Below, in pieces: positions 28,499 to 38,030 of a DNA stretch of 64,000 bases; the first letter of the stretch is position 1, and the number at the start of each line of letters is the position of its first letter. Location of the stretch: the NCBI RefSeq assembly GCF_019226825.1, contig NZ_CP076642.1:806001-870000 (forward strand). The letters run 5' to 3'. The notes under the pieces were generated by a model that was not told the origin of the DNA, made no database searches, and saw only the letters and a list, made by a program, of their open reading frames with translations. The translations under genes were made by a program, and so were the position numbers. The stretch is from Vibrio ostreae (GTDB taxonomy: Bacteria; Pseudomonadota; Gammaproteobacteria; Enterobacterales; Vibrionaceae).

Positions 28499-29425
28499 AT
28501 GAAGGTGAATCGAGTCGCGGTCATCGGCGAATGCATGGTGGAATTGCAAAAAGCCGACGATCAGCTCAAGCAGAGTTTTGGTGGCGATACGCTAAATACT
28601 GCACTCTATCTGTCTCGCCTGACGCAGCAATACGGCATCACCACCTCTTATGTGACCGGATTAGGGAAAGATCCGTTCAGCAAACAGATGTTGACCAGTT
28701 GGCAGCAGGAAGGGATCAACACCGATCTGGTACAGATCTCCGAGAGCAAACTGCCGGGTATCTACGCAATTGAAACCGCACCGGATGGTGAGCGCAGTTT
28801 CTACTACTGGCGTAACGATTCTGCGGCGAAGTACTGGCTGCGCGAAAGCCCGCTGCTGAGCCTGGCAGAAAAGCTTAGCCAACATCAGGTGGTTTACCTC
28901 AGCGGTATCAGCCTGGCGATTTTACCCACAGATTGCCGTAAAAAATTAGTTGAGCTGCTCACACTGTGTCGCAAAGATGGCGTAACCATCGCCTTCGATA
29001 ATAACTACCGTCCTGCCCTGTGGGAATCTGCCCAGGCAGCGCGCGACATGTACGCCAGTATTCTGCGTTTAACGGATATCGCGTTTCTGACATTTGACGA
29101 TGAAGTGATGCTTTATGGCGACAGCGCGGAACAGCAGGCGATCGAGCGCACGCAAGGTTTTGGCGTCAAAGAGATCGTGGTGAAACGTGGCGCGGACGAA
29201 TGTTTTGTCGTGACGCCTGATGATTTTATTGCCGTACCGGCCATCAAAGTGAGCAAAGTGGTAGACACCACCGCCGCCGGTGACTCATTCAGCGCTGGTT
29301 ATCTGGCCAAACGTCTGACTGGTGGCAGTACCGTCGACTCCGCGGTTTCTGGCCACGCTCTGGCGGGCACCGTTATTCAACATCGTGGGGCAATTATTCC
29401 GTGCGATGTCATGCCTCTAATTTAA
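28499..29425 (+). CDS. kdgK: 2-keto-3-deoxygluconate kinase
   Basis: 308-residue PfkB-family kinase that phosphorylates KDG to KDPG. Substrate region GGDTLNTALYLSRL near 28-42 and the ATP/anion-hole signature DTTAAGDSFSAGYLA near 260 are present. ATG 28499, with GAGGAGTACTCC upstream, is chosen over a start five codons earlier. Followed 10 bp later by eda. Confidence 0.96.
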   Translation: MKVNRVAVIGECMVELQKADDQLKQSFGGDTLNTALYLSRLTQQYGITTSYVTGLGKDPFSKQMLTSWQQEGINTDLVQISESKLPGIYAIETAPDGERSFYYWRNDSAAKYWLRESPLLSLAEKLSQHQVVYLSGISLAILPTDCRKKLVELLTLCRKDGVTIAFDNNYRPALWESAQAARDMYASILRLTDIAFLTFDDEVMLYGDSAEQQAIERTQGFGVKEIVVKRGADECFVVTPDDFIAVPAIKVSKVVDTTAAGDSFSAGYLAKRLTGGSTVDSAVSGHALAGTVIQHRGAIIPCDVMPLI

Positions 29426-29435
29426 GGATGGAAAA

Positions 29436-30062
29436 ATGAAAACTCTTAACGAGCAACTGCGCGAAATCAAAGTCGTTCCGGTTATTGCAATCAAAGACGC
29501 GGACAAAGCCGTAAAACTTGCCGAAGTGCTGATTGAGAACGGCCTGCCTTGTGCAGAAGTGACTTTCCGTACTGAACAAGCTGCGCTGGCAATGAAAAAC
29601 ATGCGTGAAGCTTTCCCGGACATGCTGATCGGCGCGGGTACGGTACTGACCACAACTCAGGTAGACCAGGCGATTGAAGCGGGTGTCGACTTTGTTGTCA
29701 GCCCGGGCTTTAACCCAACAACAGTGAAATATTGTCAGCAGCGCGGCGTGACCATCGTCCCTGGCGTGAACAATCCAAGCCTGGTTGAGCAAGCGATGGA
29801 ATTGGGTCTGGATACACTGAAATTCTTCCCGGCTGAGCCTTCTGGCGGTATCGCTATGCTCAAAGCCCTGACGGCCGTTTACCCGGTCAGCTTCATGCCA
29901 ACCGGCGGCGTGAGTCCGGGCAATGTGAAGGACTACCTCGCTATTTCAGCGGTGCTGGCGTGTGGCGGAACCTGGATGGTACCCAACGATCTTATCGACA
30001 ATGAGCAATGGGATGAACTGGCTCGACTGGTCAAACAAGTCGCCACTGTTGTTGGTGATTAG
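29436..30062 (+). CDS. eda: KDPG/KHG aldolase
   Basis: 208 residues. Splits KDPG to pyruvate and glyceraldehyde-3-phosphate, the last step of the pectin route. Schiff-base Lys in DTLKFFPAEPSGG near 133, Glu in CAEVTFRT near 45, and phosphate-binding PTGGVSPGN near 158 are seen. Second gene of kdgK-eda; Entner-Doudoroff edd is not here. Confidence 0.97.
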   Translation: MKTLNEQLREIKVVPVIAIKDADKAVKLAEVLIENGLPCAEVTFRTEQAALAMKNMREAFPDMLIGAGTVLTTTQVDQAIEAGVDFVVSPGFNPTTVKYCQQRGVTIVPGVNNPSLVEQAMELGLDTLKFFPAEPSGGIAMLKALTAVYPVSFMPTGGVSPGNVKDYLAISAVLACGGTWMVPNDLIDNEQWDELARLVKQVATVVGD

Positions 30063-30167
30063 GTAATCACTCACAAAGCATCGCATTCTGATTTGCTTGT
30101 GCCTTAGTTAATCTGGATTGTTATTTTTGCAATATACAAGCTCCTGATTTAACCAGATAAAATACCC

Positions 30168-30199
30168 AAAAGGTCCATACACAGTATGGGCCTTTTATT
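30168..30199 (+). terminator. kdgK-eda terminator
   Basis: AAAGG-CCATAC / GTATGG-CCTTT stem with one bulge pair and a short loop, followed by TTTATTT. Confidence 0.7.
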
Positions 30200-30336
30200 T
30201 AGCGGACAATATAGTAAAACCATCGTCAGAACGAATAAAGGCACCCGCGAATTTTTACGCTATTTTACATAAAGAGAACAGAGGTTTTCTAGAGTGCCGC
30301 CTATACTGTTATTTGGTTACTCACAGGAGAAATCAA

Positions 30337-30678
30337 ATGAAACGAATAATAGTAGTATTAGCTCTCACCGGTTTAGCCGCGTGTAGTTCAAACAGTATGC
30401 CGGATTCATATTCAAGCTCTGACTGGCAGAAATTTGGGTATGAGCAAGGAGTTTCCGGGCTGGTAAAACTATCCGGTAAAGAAATGAAGCAAGCTGAATT
30501 AATGACTGCCTACAACAAGGGATATGAGCAAGGCCGAAACGTATATTGCCAGCAAGATGCCTTATCACTGGGCAAATTACATCGTCCTTATCACGGCGTA
30601 TGTGATGAAATTGATCCTACTTTCCGTACGAAATACCGTGAAGGAACGTGGTGGGACGATGGGGCAAGTTTGGAATAG
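30337..30678 (+). CDS. DUF2799 lipoprotein
   Basis: 113 residues. Lipoprotein signal peptide with lipobox LAAC at residue ~16. The pair of motifs GYEQGVSGL and YNKGYEQGRNVYC, plus the Cys in YHGVCDE, matches DUF2799, a small lipoprotein family of unknown function. ATG 30337 follows CAGGAGAAATCA; the in-frame extension upstream is unlikely. Not obviously linked to pectin. Confidence 0.82.
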   Translation: MKRIIVVLALTGLAACSSNSMPDSYSSSDWQKFGYEQGVSGLVKLSGKEMKQAELMTAYNKGYEQGRNVYCQQDALSLGKLHRPYHGVCDEIDPTFRTKYREGTWWDDGASLE

Positions 30679-30745
30679 TGCTTCCGTGAGCGGTGAATCG
30701 TTCGGGGCTGAGTACATAGAAATCTCTACGCTGATGCTGTTAACT

Positions 30746-30778
30746 GGCCTTGCCGTGACACGACAAGGCCTTATTTTA
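30746..30778 (+). terminator. terminator of the DUF2799 gene
   Basis: GGCCTTG / CAAGGCC stem followed by TTATTTTATTG; it overlaps the 3' end of the convergent esterase gene (stop at 30776). Confidence 0.7.
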
Positions 30779-33343
30779 TTGTTCAATTTTCAGCTTTCGC
30801 GCCAGTTTCTTCAGCGCTTGATTACGTTGAATTTCGTCCAAAACCAGGTCCGCCACCATTTCAGCCCCCTGCTGCTGAAAATGTGTTGTATCCGGTTTTT
30901 CCAGGCTACCGGTTCGTCCCAAGTAATACGGAAACTCCGCACTATCAACCGCCAACCACAGTTGACGCCAATTACCATGCTGATTAGCAGCGGAGACAAC
31001 TCGTTGCTGAATATCCAATAGGGGTAACTGATGATATTGGGCTGTATCCAGCACTGTCTGATAATAACTGCCAACATATTTATATCCTTGCTGACTGTTT
31101 TGTCGAGTAATATGCTGATTAGCCGTTATAGGTAATGCCGCTTGATTATCCGCATTGAGAACCCTGGGAACTGATGTGAGTAAAACCGGATGCATCTTAT
31201 GTTCGAGTGCAAAAGCGATATAACGCTCCAGCGAGTGTTGAAAAGAAAGCAGTTCTTCCCCCTGTTCAAACTGTGGAAGCCCACTGACATCATTGGGATA
31301 AGTACACAAATTAGCAACGTCAATGACACCACGTTTGGCTTTAGCGCCATTACATTTTTCGTCATTATGCCCAAACTGAATAAACAGATAATCGCCAGGT
31401 TTTACTAACAGTCGCAAATAACTCAACCAAAGGCCGTTAATATAATCACGTGAACTACGACCAGAACGGGCGGCATTGACCACCGACAAGCTAGGATTCG
31501 CCGTCAATTTCGCAGCCAACGCCTGTCCCCACCCCATACGTGGATAAACATCCGGTTCATAATTAGAAGCCGTCGAATCACCCACGATAAACAGTCGGGT
31601 ATCCGCTTCTGTTATTCGTTGCTGCGCTAACGCAAGTTGCGTCTTGTTCTTGAGATAATTGGCGCCAGGCTCAAGGCTTAAGATCGGCTGAAATGCCAGG
31701 TCGGTCAAAGACACCTGATTAGCCAATCCGGTCTGACTGTTGTAACCCCGATTATGGATCACTTTGTTGGAGAGAGATTTCATTTCTTGATGCCACTGCT
31801 CTGAGTAATCCACAGGGCTGAATTTTTCCTCTGTTTGCTGACTAAAATCAATAAAGTTCCGCTTAGTCTGTAACCATACCGAACGTGAAAATACCGGTAG
31901 TCGTTCCATCCCAAGCAGCTGTTGCGGGCCATCAATTCCGGCCTGTTCAGCCAGTTCTGAAACTTGCAAATCACTGAATGCGTTGACATTACCTGTGGTA
32001 ATACCATTATTGACAACATCGGCTACCAGTGCACTGACACAAATCGAACGGGGTTGGTCACTATGCAAGCAAGACGCTCCACTGTGATCATCGGCACTGA
32101 TCAGGAGGGGAGGTGTCATACCTGCTATCGAAATACGATAGCGTCCGCGCTGGTCCGTATCGACCATGCTCTGCTGACCCAAGGAGTCTTTTACTGTCAC
32201 CTGCGACGGAAACTTCATCAGTTGATGCAGGACTTCCCCCTGCAATTCGCTCTCACTGCCAAGAGAAAGATCGGGCTCCCAGCCAGCGAGGATCACGTTG
32301 TCCTGATAGGCCAAATTATCTTCATCACTTAACTGCGGACGTTGCGCGACCGATACCGCTCCCTCACCCCAATTGCCATATTCCCAGAACCGCGAGTCAC
32401 TTGGATAAAACCAGATAGGCTGCTGATTAATATCCTTCCCGCTCATTCTATCCCAGCCATAAATATGGTTATCCATCTCGCAATTGATAAAGGCGGCATG
32501 CCCAATGGCATTCGGATCAGCATAACGGCCATCGCTGAAAGTCGTCGTTGGATGCCAAGGGCGCCCTAAACCATAACTGTTGGCCGGAACCCCCGGTTCT
32601 TTAGTGATCCGACAATCTTTAAAAACAAGCCCAAAGGGTTGATTAATATTGGTTGAGGGCGCGGTGATGTACCCATACACGCCGCCGCTTTCAACATCAT
32701 CACGATCACGTGCGATGATCTCCGCTTGCTTAAACAAGCCGGTCCCGTGACCAAAAATAAAATCGACCGTGCCGCTGATACGCGACTGTTCAAAGACACT
32801 ACGCCCGCCACGCAAATATAACGTATCCTGGTAACCGACCAGGTTAACATCCTTAAACTGAGCCCGATCAGCCGTTCTTGACACCATCAATGCAACAGCC
32901 TGAGTATGCTGTAGTTTGCTCGGATCATCGTCTGACTTAGCCTGATTAGCAATAAAATCAAAGCCATTTTCAATGGTCAATGTACGCGCTTTAAAATCAT
33001 TCGCATCAACATATACGGTGCGGCTACCAGACGTTCCCATACGCACGCCATTTTTATCCAAAGTCCCGTTGGCATACGATGCAGTGATAATAGTATGCTC
33101 ACGATCCTCACCAATCAGGTAAAGGCGGTCACGGCTGATATTTAACCGCTCTTTATACACACCGTTACGAATATAGATAACAAACTGCTGATTATCGCGA
33201 GGCGCTGCATCAATAGCCTGCTGAACCGAAATAAAATCACCGCTGCCATCCTGTGCAACCACAACATCATAAAGTGGTACAGCCATTAACCCTCCGCCAT
33301 AAAGCAATGCAGATACTCCTAACGCTATTTGATACCTATTCAT
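30776..33343 (-). CDS. secreted pectin methylesterase (CE8) fused to SGNH acetylesterase (CE12-like)
   Basis: 855 residues from ATG 33343 (GAGGGTGAT upstream). Signal peptide ends near GGGLMA. Residues ~22-340 are a pectin methylesterase: GVYKERL, QAVAL, YQDTLYLRGG, SGTVDFIFGHG (catalytic Asp) and LGRPWHP (catalytic Arg). Residues ~345-555 are a linker with a carboxypeptidase-regulatory-like beta segment. Residues ~590-855 are an SGNH hydrolase: IVGDSTAS (Ser), AARSGRSSRDY (Gly), QFGHNDE (Asn) and DTTHFQ (Asp-His), as in rhamnogalacturonan/pectin acetylesterases. One chain could thus remove methyl and acetyl esters ahead of the lyases. Third gene of kdgM-pelX-esterase on this strand. Confidence 0.92.
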   Translation of the reverse strand: MNRYQIALGVSALLYGGGLMAVPLYDVVVAQDGSGDFISVQQAIDAAPRDNQQFVIYIRNGVYKERLNISRDRLYLIGEDREHTIITASYANGTLDKNGVRMGTSGSRTVYVDANDFKARTLTIENGFDFIANQAKSDDDPSKLQHTQAVALMVSRTADRAQFKDVNLVGYQDTLYLRGGRSVFEQSRISGTVDFIFGHGTGLFKQAEIIARDRDDVESGGVYGYITAPSTNINQPFGLVFKDCRITKEPGVPANSYGLGRPWHPTTTFSDGRYADPNAIGHAAFINCEMDNHIYGWDRMSGKDINQQPIWFYPSDSRFWEYGNWGEGAVSVAQRPQLSDEDNLAYQDNVILAGWEPDLSLGSESELQGEVLHQLMKFPSQVTVKDSLGQQSMVDTDQRGRYRISIAGMTPPLLISADDHSGASCLHSDQPRSICVSALVADVVNNGITTGNVNAFSDLQVSELAEQAGIDGPQQLLGMERLPVFSRSVWLQTKRNFIDFSQQTEEKFSPVDYSEQWHQEMKSLSNKVIHNRGYNSQTGLANQVSLTDLAFQPILSLEPGANYLKNKTQLALAQQRITEADTRLFIVGDSTASNYEPDVYPRMGWGQALAAKLTANPSLSVVNAARSGRSSRDYINGLWLSYLRLLVKPGDYLFIQFGHNDEKCNGAKAKRGVIDVANLCTYPNDVSGLPQFEQGEELLSFQHSLERYIAFALEHKMHPVLLTSVPRVLNADNQAALPITANQHITRQNSQQGYKYVGSYYQTVLDTAQYHQLPLLDIQQRVVSAANQHGNWRQLWLAVDSAEFPYYLGRTGSLEKPDTTHFQQQGAEMVADLVLDEIQRNQALKKLARKLKIEQ

Positions 33344-33440
33344 ATCACCCTCTTTCAAGTCGTGCGGTTGCTATTCGTCTTTGCCACTCAAAGGAGGCAA
33401 AGCCTAGGATTAGTAATAAAAAAAGCATGTAATGAGAAAG

Positions 33441-33466
33441 GGGCTTACTGAGAAAAAAGTAAGCCC
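33441..33466 (-). terminator. weak terminator/processing stem between pelX and the esterase gene
   Basis: GGGCTTACT pairs with AGTAAGCCC across GAGAAAAA. On the minus strand it is followed by CTTTCTCATT, so it may reduce rather than stop read-through. Confidence 0.4.
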
Positions 33467-33477
33467 GGGGCAGACAA

Positions 33478-35685
33478 TTAGTCCATGTTTAAGATGTGCC
33501 GGATTTTTTCTACCTGAAGGTCACCCGGATGTACTTCACCGTCTGTTGGCTTCGCGGCTGCTTGCAGTGCTTCCTGTGTTGACCGATCAACTCCTTGTGT
33601 TGACTCATCATAGATAAAACGATTGCCGCGCAACGTTTCACCGTTCACCACATCGCGGTATTGGCTGGCGATATAAAAACGGTACGATTGATTATCAATA
33701 AACTCTCCCTGTTTACCCGCGGCTTCGTAAGGGCTCTTACGAAACAAGTAGTTAAATCGAACGTTATCAATCGATACGTTATTTTCCAGCGTCAGTGCGC
33801 CCGGGTTGAAGTTATCGGTAAAGCCATCCATATTGTTTCGAAAGGCAAGGTTGTTTTTCACAACGTGTGCAACCGGTAACCCTTCACCGCCGAGCTTAAA
33901 TCCGTTACCCCGGGTTCCGCCTTGCACGTCAACCTGCAAAGTCTGGCCATTCATATACGATACTGAATCGAGGATCGTCACAACACCATTAGCGCCATCT
34001 TCGACCTTATTAAACAGGTCCCATCCGTCATCTATATTGTGGTGTGATATGCAGCGTATAAACGTATTACCATCACCAATGCGCATTTTGGCAGCAAAAC
34101 CGTCTGCGTTGATCTGCGATTCATCCATATTATTGAAGCTAACACTATCGGTCACCAGGTTATAACTTGCCCACAACGCCCGGCCAATACCATCCGGTGA
34201 AGAAATCTGAAAGCCGGTATCCGGAGCGCCATGCGTTACCATGTGTGAAAAATGGTTGTGACTACCATGTACTATGGTACGTGCGCCAGCCACTTCAATA
34301 TTCGAAACCTTCCAGTAACTGGCTTCATGAAGATACGGACCAACAAAACGGACCTTATTACCCAGAGGTTGCAACGTTTTCATTTTTTCAGCAGTCCCGC
34401 TGGCACTGATCGGAAGCTCAAGACCATCATAGTCGCCATCTTCGAGTAGGATCTTACCTCCTGGAGGAAGGAGAATTACGGCTTGCGCTAATGTTAAACG
34501 GCCATTGTTCCCTTTGGGGTTAACTCTGATTTCCATCGGGTTATCCAGTACCACTTTTTCTACATTGTACTGGTAACTCATCGGTTGCCTGTCTGGCCCC
34601 TCGGAAGGTGTGTAGATCACCTCAAATGGCGTTATCGCCTGCTCCAGTACTGTCGGAAATACAAACATTTCACCCGCTGTAACCCTTTGTTTTTCGACTA
34701 TAGGTTGACCATTCTGCAACACACTAAATAAACCGGTGTAATTTGCCCGGGCCTGTAAAACATAGTCATCCGTCGCCGATTTATCCGGAGAGGATTGTTG
34801 CAGTACCGGGTTGACCAATTTGGCGTGATAGCGTGGAGCATCCACAGTATCGGCTTTTGCGAGCGTCAATGTGACATTGCTGACCGTCATCTTTGCGTTA
34901 CGAGAGGCAAAAAAGCCCACGTACTGATGTTCGCTATCTTGCATTTCGACAATGTTAGCGTTAGCGCCGTTGACCTGTTGGGTTTTAATGATTTGGCCAT
35001 CATCGTAACTCACAACGTAACCTGAGTTCGTGCGTGTAAGAGACATTTGATAAGTCTTACCCAGACCAAATTCGACACCTTCAACGTAGACATCGCGACT
35101 CATCCTGTTACCTGCCGTACCCCAGGGTTGATATATTCCTTCACGATAAGTGGCATCAATATTGACAAGCCCATTGCTCGCTTTTTTATTCGCTCTCACC
35201 AGGTTCATCACCATATTTGATGAAGAAGGGAACTCCTCCAGCCCTTCAGGCTGGGGATCCAGGCGAGCTTTGCCCAGAATATCACGCACCATCAAGCCCG
35301 CCCCTTCCTGACGGTTGGGGCTGGACCCTGTTTCAGGACCAAGTTGCTCAATGGTTACCTGCGCTGACAGGGTAAAATTAGTGCCGGAGGGTAATTGGGT
35401 ATAATAAAACGTGCCCCCCTCATGGGAATTTGCAATTTTTCCACCGCGGCTCTCGAGCGTAAATTCGGATGCGATAGGACCGGGCTGAACCAACTTGCCT
35501 TTAGCAACAACCTGGTTCATACCCACTTTTTCAGGAAGAATCGTGGAACCAAAATTCAAATCAGTCGATTGACCGAATGTAATTGCCTGCCAGACCTGAC
35601 CACTGTCCAGAACTGGAGAACTGGTTGAACAGGCAGAGATTGCAAGTAAAGAAGAGGCACAAAGTATCAAAGGAATCGTTTTCAT
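33478..35685 (-). CDS. pelX: exopolygalacturonate lyase PelX-like lipoprotein (PL9)
   Basis: 735 residues. Lipoprotein signal with lipobox LAISAC at ~19; Ser at +2 predicts outer-membrane lodging. The N-terminal ~400 residues are beta-rich with a laminin-G-like look; the C-terminal part is a right-handed beta-helix of family PL9, with INADGFAAKMRIGDGNTF and HHNIDDGWDLF, the catalytic Lys and calcium Asps. PelX of Dickeya releases unsaturated digalacturonate from chain ends in the periplasm; the lipid anchor here is a difference worth noting. ATG 35685 has AGGTGACCC upstream. Between kdgM (73 bp) and the esterase gene. Confidence 0.9.
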   Translation of the reverse strand: MKTIPLILCASSLLAISACSTSSPVLDSGQVWQAITFGQSTDLNFGSTILPEKVGMNQVVAKGKLVQPGPIASEFTLESRGGKIANSHEGGTFYYTQLPSGTNFTLSAQVTIEQLGPETGSSPNRQEGAGLMVRDILGKARLDPQPEGLEEFPSSSNMVMNLVRANKKASNGLVNIDATYREGIYQPWGTAGNRMSRDVYVEGVEFGLGKTYQMSLTRTNSGYVVSYDDGQIIKTQQVNGANANIVEMQDSEHQYVGFFASRNAKMTVSNVTLTLAKADTVDAPRYHAKLVNPVLQQSSPDKSATDDYVLQARANYTGLFSVLQNGQPIVEKQRVTAGEMFVFPTVLEQAITPFEVIYTPSEGPDRQPMSYQYNVEKVVLDNPMEIRVNPKGNNGRLTLAQAVILLPPGGKILLEDGDYDGLELPISASGTAEKMKTLQPLGNKVRFVGPYLHEASYWKVSNIEVAGARTIVHGSHNHFSHMVTHGAPDTGFQISSPDGIGRALWASYNLVTDSVSFNNMDESQINADGFAAKMRIGDGNTFIRCISHHNIDDGWDLFNKVEDGANGVVTILDSVSYMNGQTLQVDVQGGTRGNGFKLGGEGLPVAHVVKNNLAFRNNMDGFTDNFNPGALTLENNVSIDNVRFNYLFRKSPYEAAGKQGEFIDNQSYRFYIASQYRDVVNGETLRGNRFIYDESTQGVDRSTQEALQAAAKPTDGEVHPGDLQVEKIRHILNMD

Positions 35686-35758
35686 CGGGTCACCTTTCAC
35701 AGGAAGAAAATTGGCCCAATACAATCTAATGTTGAGCCAACCTGACATGCTGATGCAA

Positions 35759-36488
35759 TTAAAAACTGTATTTCACACCAGCACGAAAACGTGGGCGGTA
35801 GCTATCGACTTCGTCATCATCCTTTCTTGAAGGCGTTACACCAATTTCGCCAAATGGCCTCCAACCGCTTTCAAGCCCTTGATATTCAAATGTAAAGTTA
35901 ACTTCGCTGATACCATCACTGTCATCTTTGTAGACAATCTGCCCTTCCTGCTTCCAGGTGTAGTCCATGGATGCACCCAACGACCAATGTTCAATACCTT
36001 TGTATCCTGCTCCGAATGTCCAACGATTGTAGTGAGAGCTTTTGTCCACATTAGGTTTTGTCTCATAGTGATAACGATGGCGGAATGACACACCCCACTC
36101 ATCATTCACTTTATAATCCAGTTTGAGGTTAAACTGGTTACCCCACTTACCATCGCTGGATTCCCATTTATATTGAGGAGTCAGGGATAACGAGTCAGTC
36201 AGTTTATAACGATAGCTAATATTGGCTTGTTGACCATTACCGGCAAATTCACTAAATGGATCTTGGTTCAGTTCACCATCTTTATTATTTGACGCCCACT
36301 TAGCTTCCACTTCAAAGCCTACGCCATTCGCAAAACGATGGCTAACGGCCACGCGATCTTTGTGCGATGCCCCCCGCCCGGTCACCATGTTCTGGTTGAA
36401 ACTCATGACGAATATTAATAGTAGCGGCACTTGCTGAAGTTGCAGTTAAAGCAAGTATCATGGCAGAGAACAACATGTTAATCTTCAT
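35759..36488 (-). pseudogene. kdgM: oligogalacturonate porin KdgM, frameshifted in a C6/G6 run
   Basis: Starting at ATG 36488 the frame gives a perfect signal peptide (MKINMLFSAMILALTATSASA) and mature ATINIRHEFQPEHGDR, as in KdgM porins. It then runs into a stop, while the next frame continues with ASHKDRVAVSHRFANGVGFE to the end (...FRAGVKYSF, ending in the Phe of outer-membrane barrels). The switch point is the six-C run at 36370-36375 (six G on the coding strand); one base fewer would restore a 242-residue porin. From GTG 36430 alone, a 223-residue protein without signal peptide could be made. Either sequencing error, recent mutation or phase variation. Confidence 0.85.
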
Positions 36489-37143
36489 AATTAAAACACC
36501 ATTTTGTTTTTATTGATTTGATTGTTTCATTTTATTTATAACACATGAATATGGAAGATTAAGATCAGTAAAGTGTGATCAATGAAACCAGCCAGCACTA
36601 GAAACAAAAAATATTTGTGACCAAAGTTGAAATATCGGTTCATTTTAATAAAAAACAACTAATACCAAGCGTGAATAAATTTAAAAATCAATAATAAAAT
36701 GCACACGACAAATGATGTAATTAAGCCATTAATAAAAATAGATAAATTTCACTTCAGGTATGAACCGTCACGCTCAATCAATACATCTATAATCACTTTG
36801 TTGCATAGAATGTATTCATGCAACATGAAAAACCCACTTTTCATTCACTCACTCTTACACCCGAACAAAAACACCACATATACAAATAAAATCAATAATT
36901 TAAATTAGAACCAATCTAACCACATTGATCTCGAACAACACCAACCTTCCCATATTCAAAAAAACAAAACAGCGTTTCACATTTTTTTATTTAGTTGGCC
37001 AAAAAAAATAACATCGATCACACTTATCGTTTAACTCTGTAGAATTTCATTATTTATCTGCGTTAAATGAATTTCATAAGCTAAAAACTAGAGTCAGAAA
37101 ATGAATCATGGTTTAGCGAAAAATAACTAACGAGGACGAGAAA
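36489..37143. promoter_or_regulatory. AT-rich kdgM-togM divergent control region with operator-like sites
   Basis: A 655-bp, strongly AT-rich space. Candidate KdgR-type sites: ATTGTTTCATTTTAT arm at 36521-36535, AAAACAGCGTTTC at 36966-36978 (the same 13 bases occur at 45128-45140) and AAAATGAATCATGGTTT near 37099. CRP-like TGTGATC half-sites are at 36573-36580 and, inverted, near 37015-37024. No gene is supported here; short open frames lack ribosome sites and family likeness. Confidence 0.6.
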
Positions 37144-38028
37144 ATGTATGAAAGTCGTAAGCTAGGATTGGCGTACCTGTCTCCCTACATCATAGGGTTG
37201 ATTGTGTTTACTGCCTTTCCTTTTGTTTCGTCATTTTTGATGAGCTTTACCGATTATGACTTGATGACCGCACCCAAATTTGTCGGTATCGAGAACTATC
37301 GTTATATGCTCACAGAGGACGATTTATTCTGGAAATCAATGAGCGTCACCTTCGCGTACGTTTTCTTGACCATTCCAGTCAAATTAGCGTTTGCGCTGTT
37401 TATTGCCTTTATCTTGAACTTCAAGCTCAAGGGCATCGGCTTTTTCCGCACCGCTTACTATATTCCGTCGATTCTCGGCAGCAGCATTGCGATCGCCGTT
37501 CTGTGGCGTGCTCTGTTTGCCATCGATGGTGTGTTAAACGGCATGCTGGGCTTTATTGGCATCGACCCGGTCAACTGGCTTGGCGAACCCTCTTTTGCTC
37601 TGTTCTCGATCACACTACTGCGAGCGTGGCAGTTCGGGTCAGCGATGGTGATCTTTCTCGCGGCTCTGCAGAACGTGCCGCAATCTCAGTATGAAGCGGC
37701 GTTGATTGACGGCGCCAGCAAGTGGCAAATGTTCATGAAAGTGACCGTGCCATTGATCACGCCTGTGATTTTCTTCAACTTCATCATGCAAACCACGCAG
37801 GCCTTCCAGGAGTTCACGGCACCTTACGTCGTCACTGGCGGCGGCCCGATGAAGTCGACGTATCTGATCTCACTCTACATCTACGAAACCGCGTTTAAGT
37901 TCTTCGACATGGGCTACGGCAGCGCGCTGGCTTGGTCGCTGTTTATTGTGGTGGCGATTTTCACCGCCATCACATTTCGTTCATCAAAATACTGGGTATT
38001 TTATTCCGGTGACAAGGGAGGCAAATAA
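37144..38028 (+). CDS. togM: oligogalacturonide ABC transporter permease TogM
   Basis: 294 residues, MalF-type permease with six helices and EAA loop (YEAALIDGASKWQMFMKVTVPLITP near 190). MYESRKLGLAYLSPYIIGLIVF is a typical start. With TogN it forms the channel for unsaturated oligogalacturonides. Followed two bases later by togN. Ribosome site GAGGACGAGAAA. Confidence 0.93.
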   Translation: MYESRKLGLAYLSPYIIGLIVFTAFPFVSSFLMSFTDYDLMTAPKFVGIENYRYMLTEDDLFWKSMSVTFAYVFLTIPVKLAFALFIAFILNFKLKGIGFFRTAYYIPSILGSSIAIAVLWRALFAIDGVLNGMLGFIGIDPVNWLGEPSFALFSITLLRAWQFGSAMVIFLAALQNVPQSQYEAALIDGASKWQMFMKVTVPLITPVIFFNFIMQTTQAFQEFTAPYVVTGGGPMKSTYLISLYIYETAFKFFDMGYGSALAWSLFIVVAIFTAITFRSSKYWVFYSGDKGGK

Positions 38029-38030
38029 CC

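Noticed and set aside
30746..30778. Terminator for the esterase fusion gene
   Set aside because: The T-run lies only on the plus-strand side and the stem begins before the minus-strand stop codon is cleared; it serves the DUF2799 gene.
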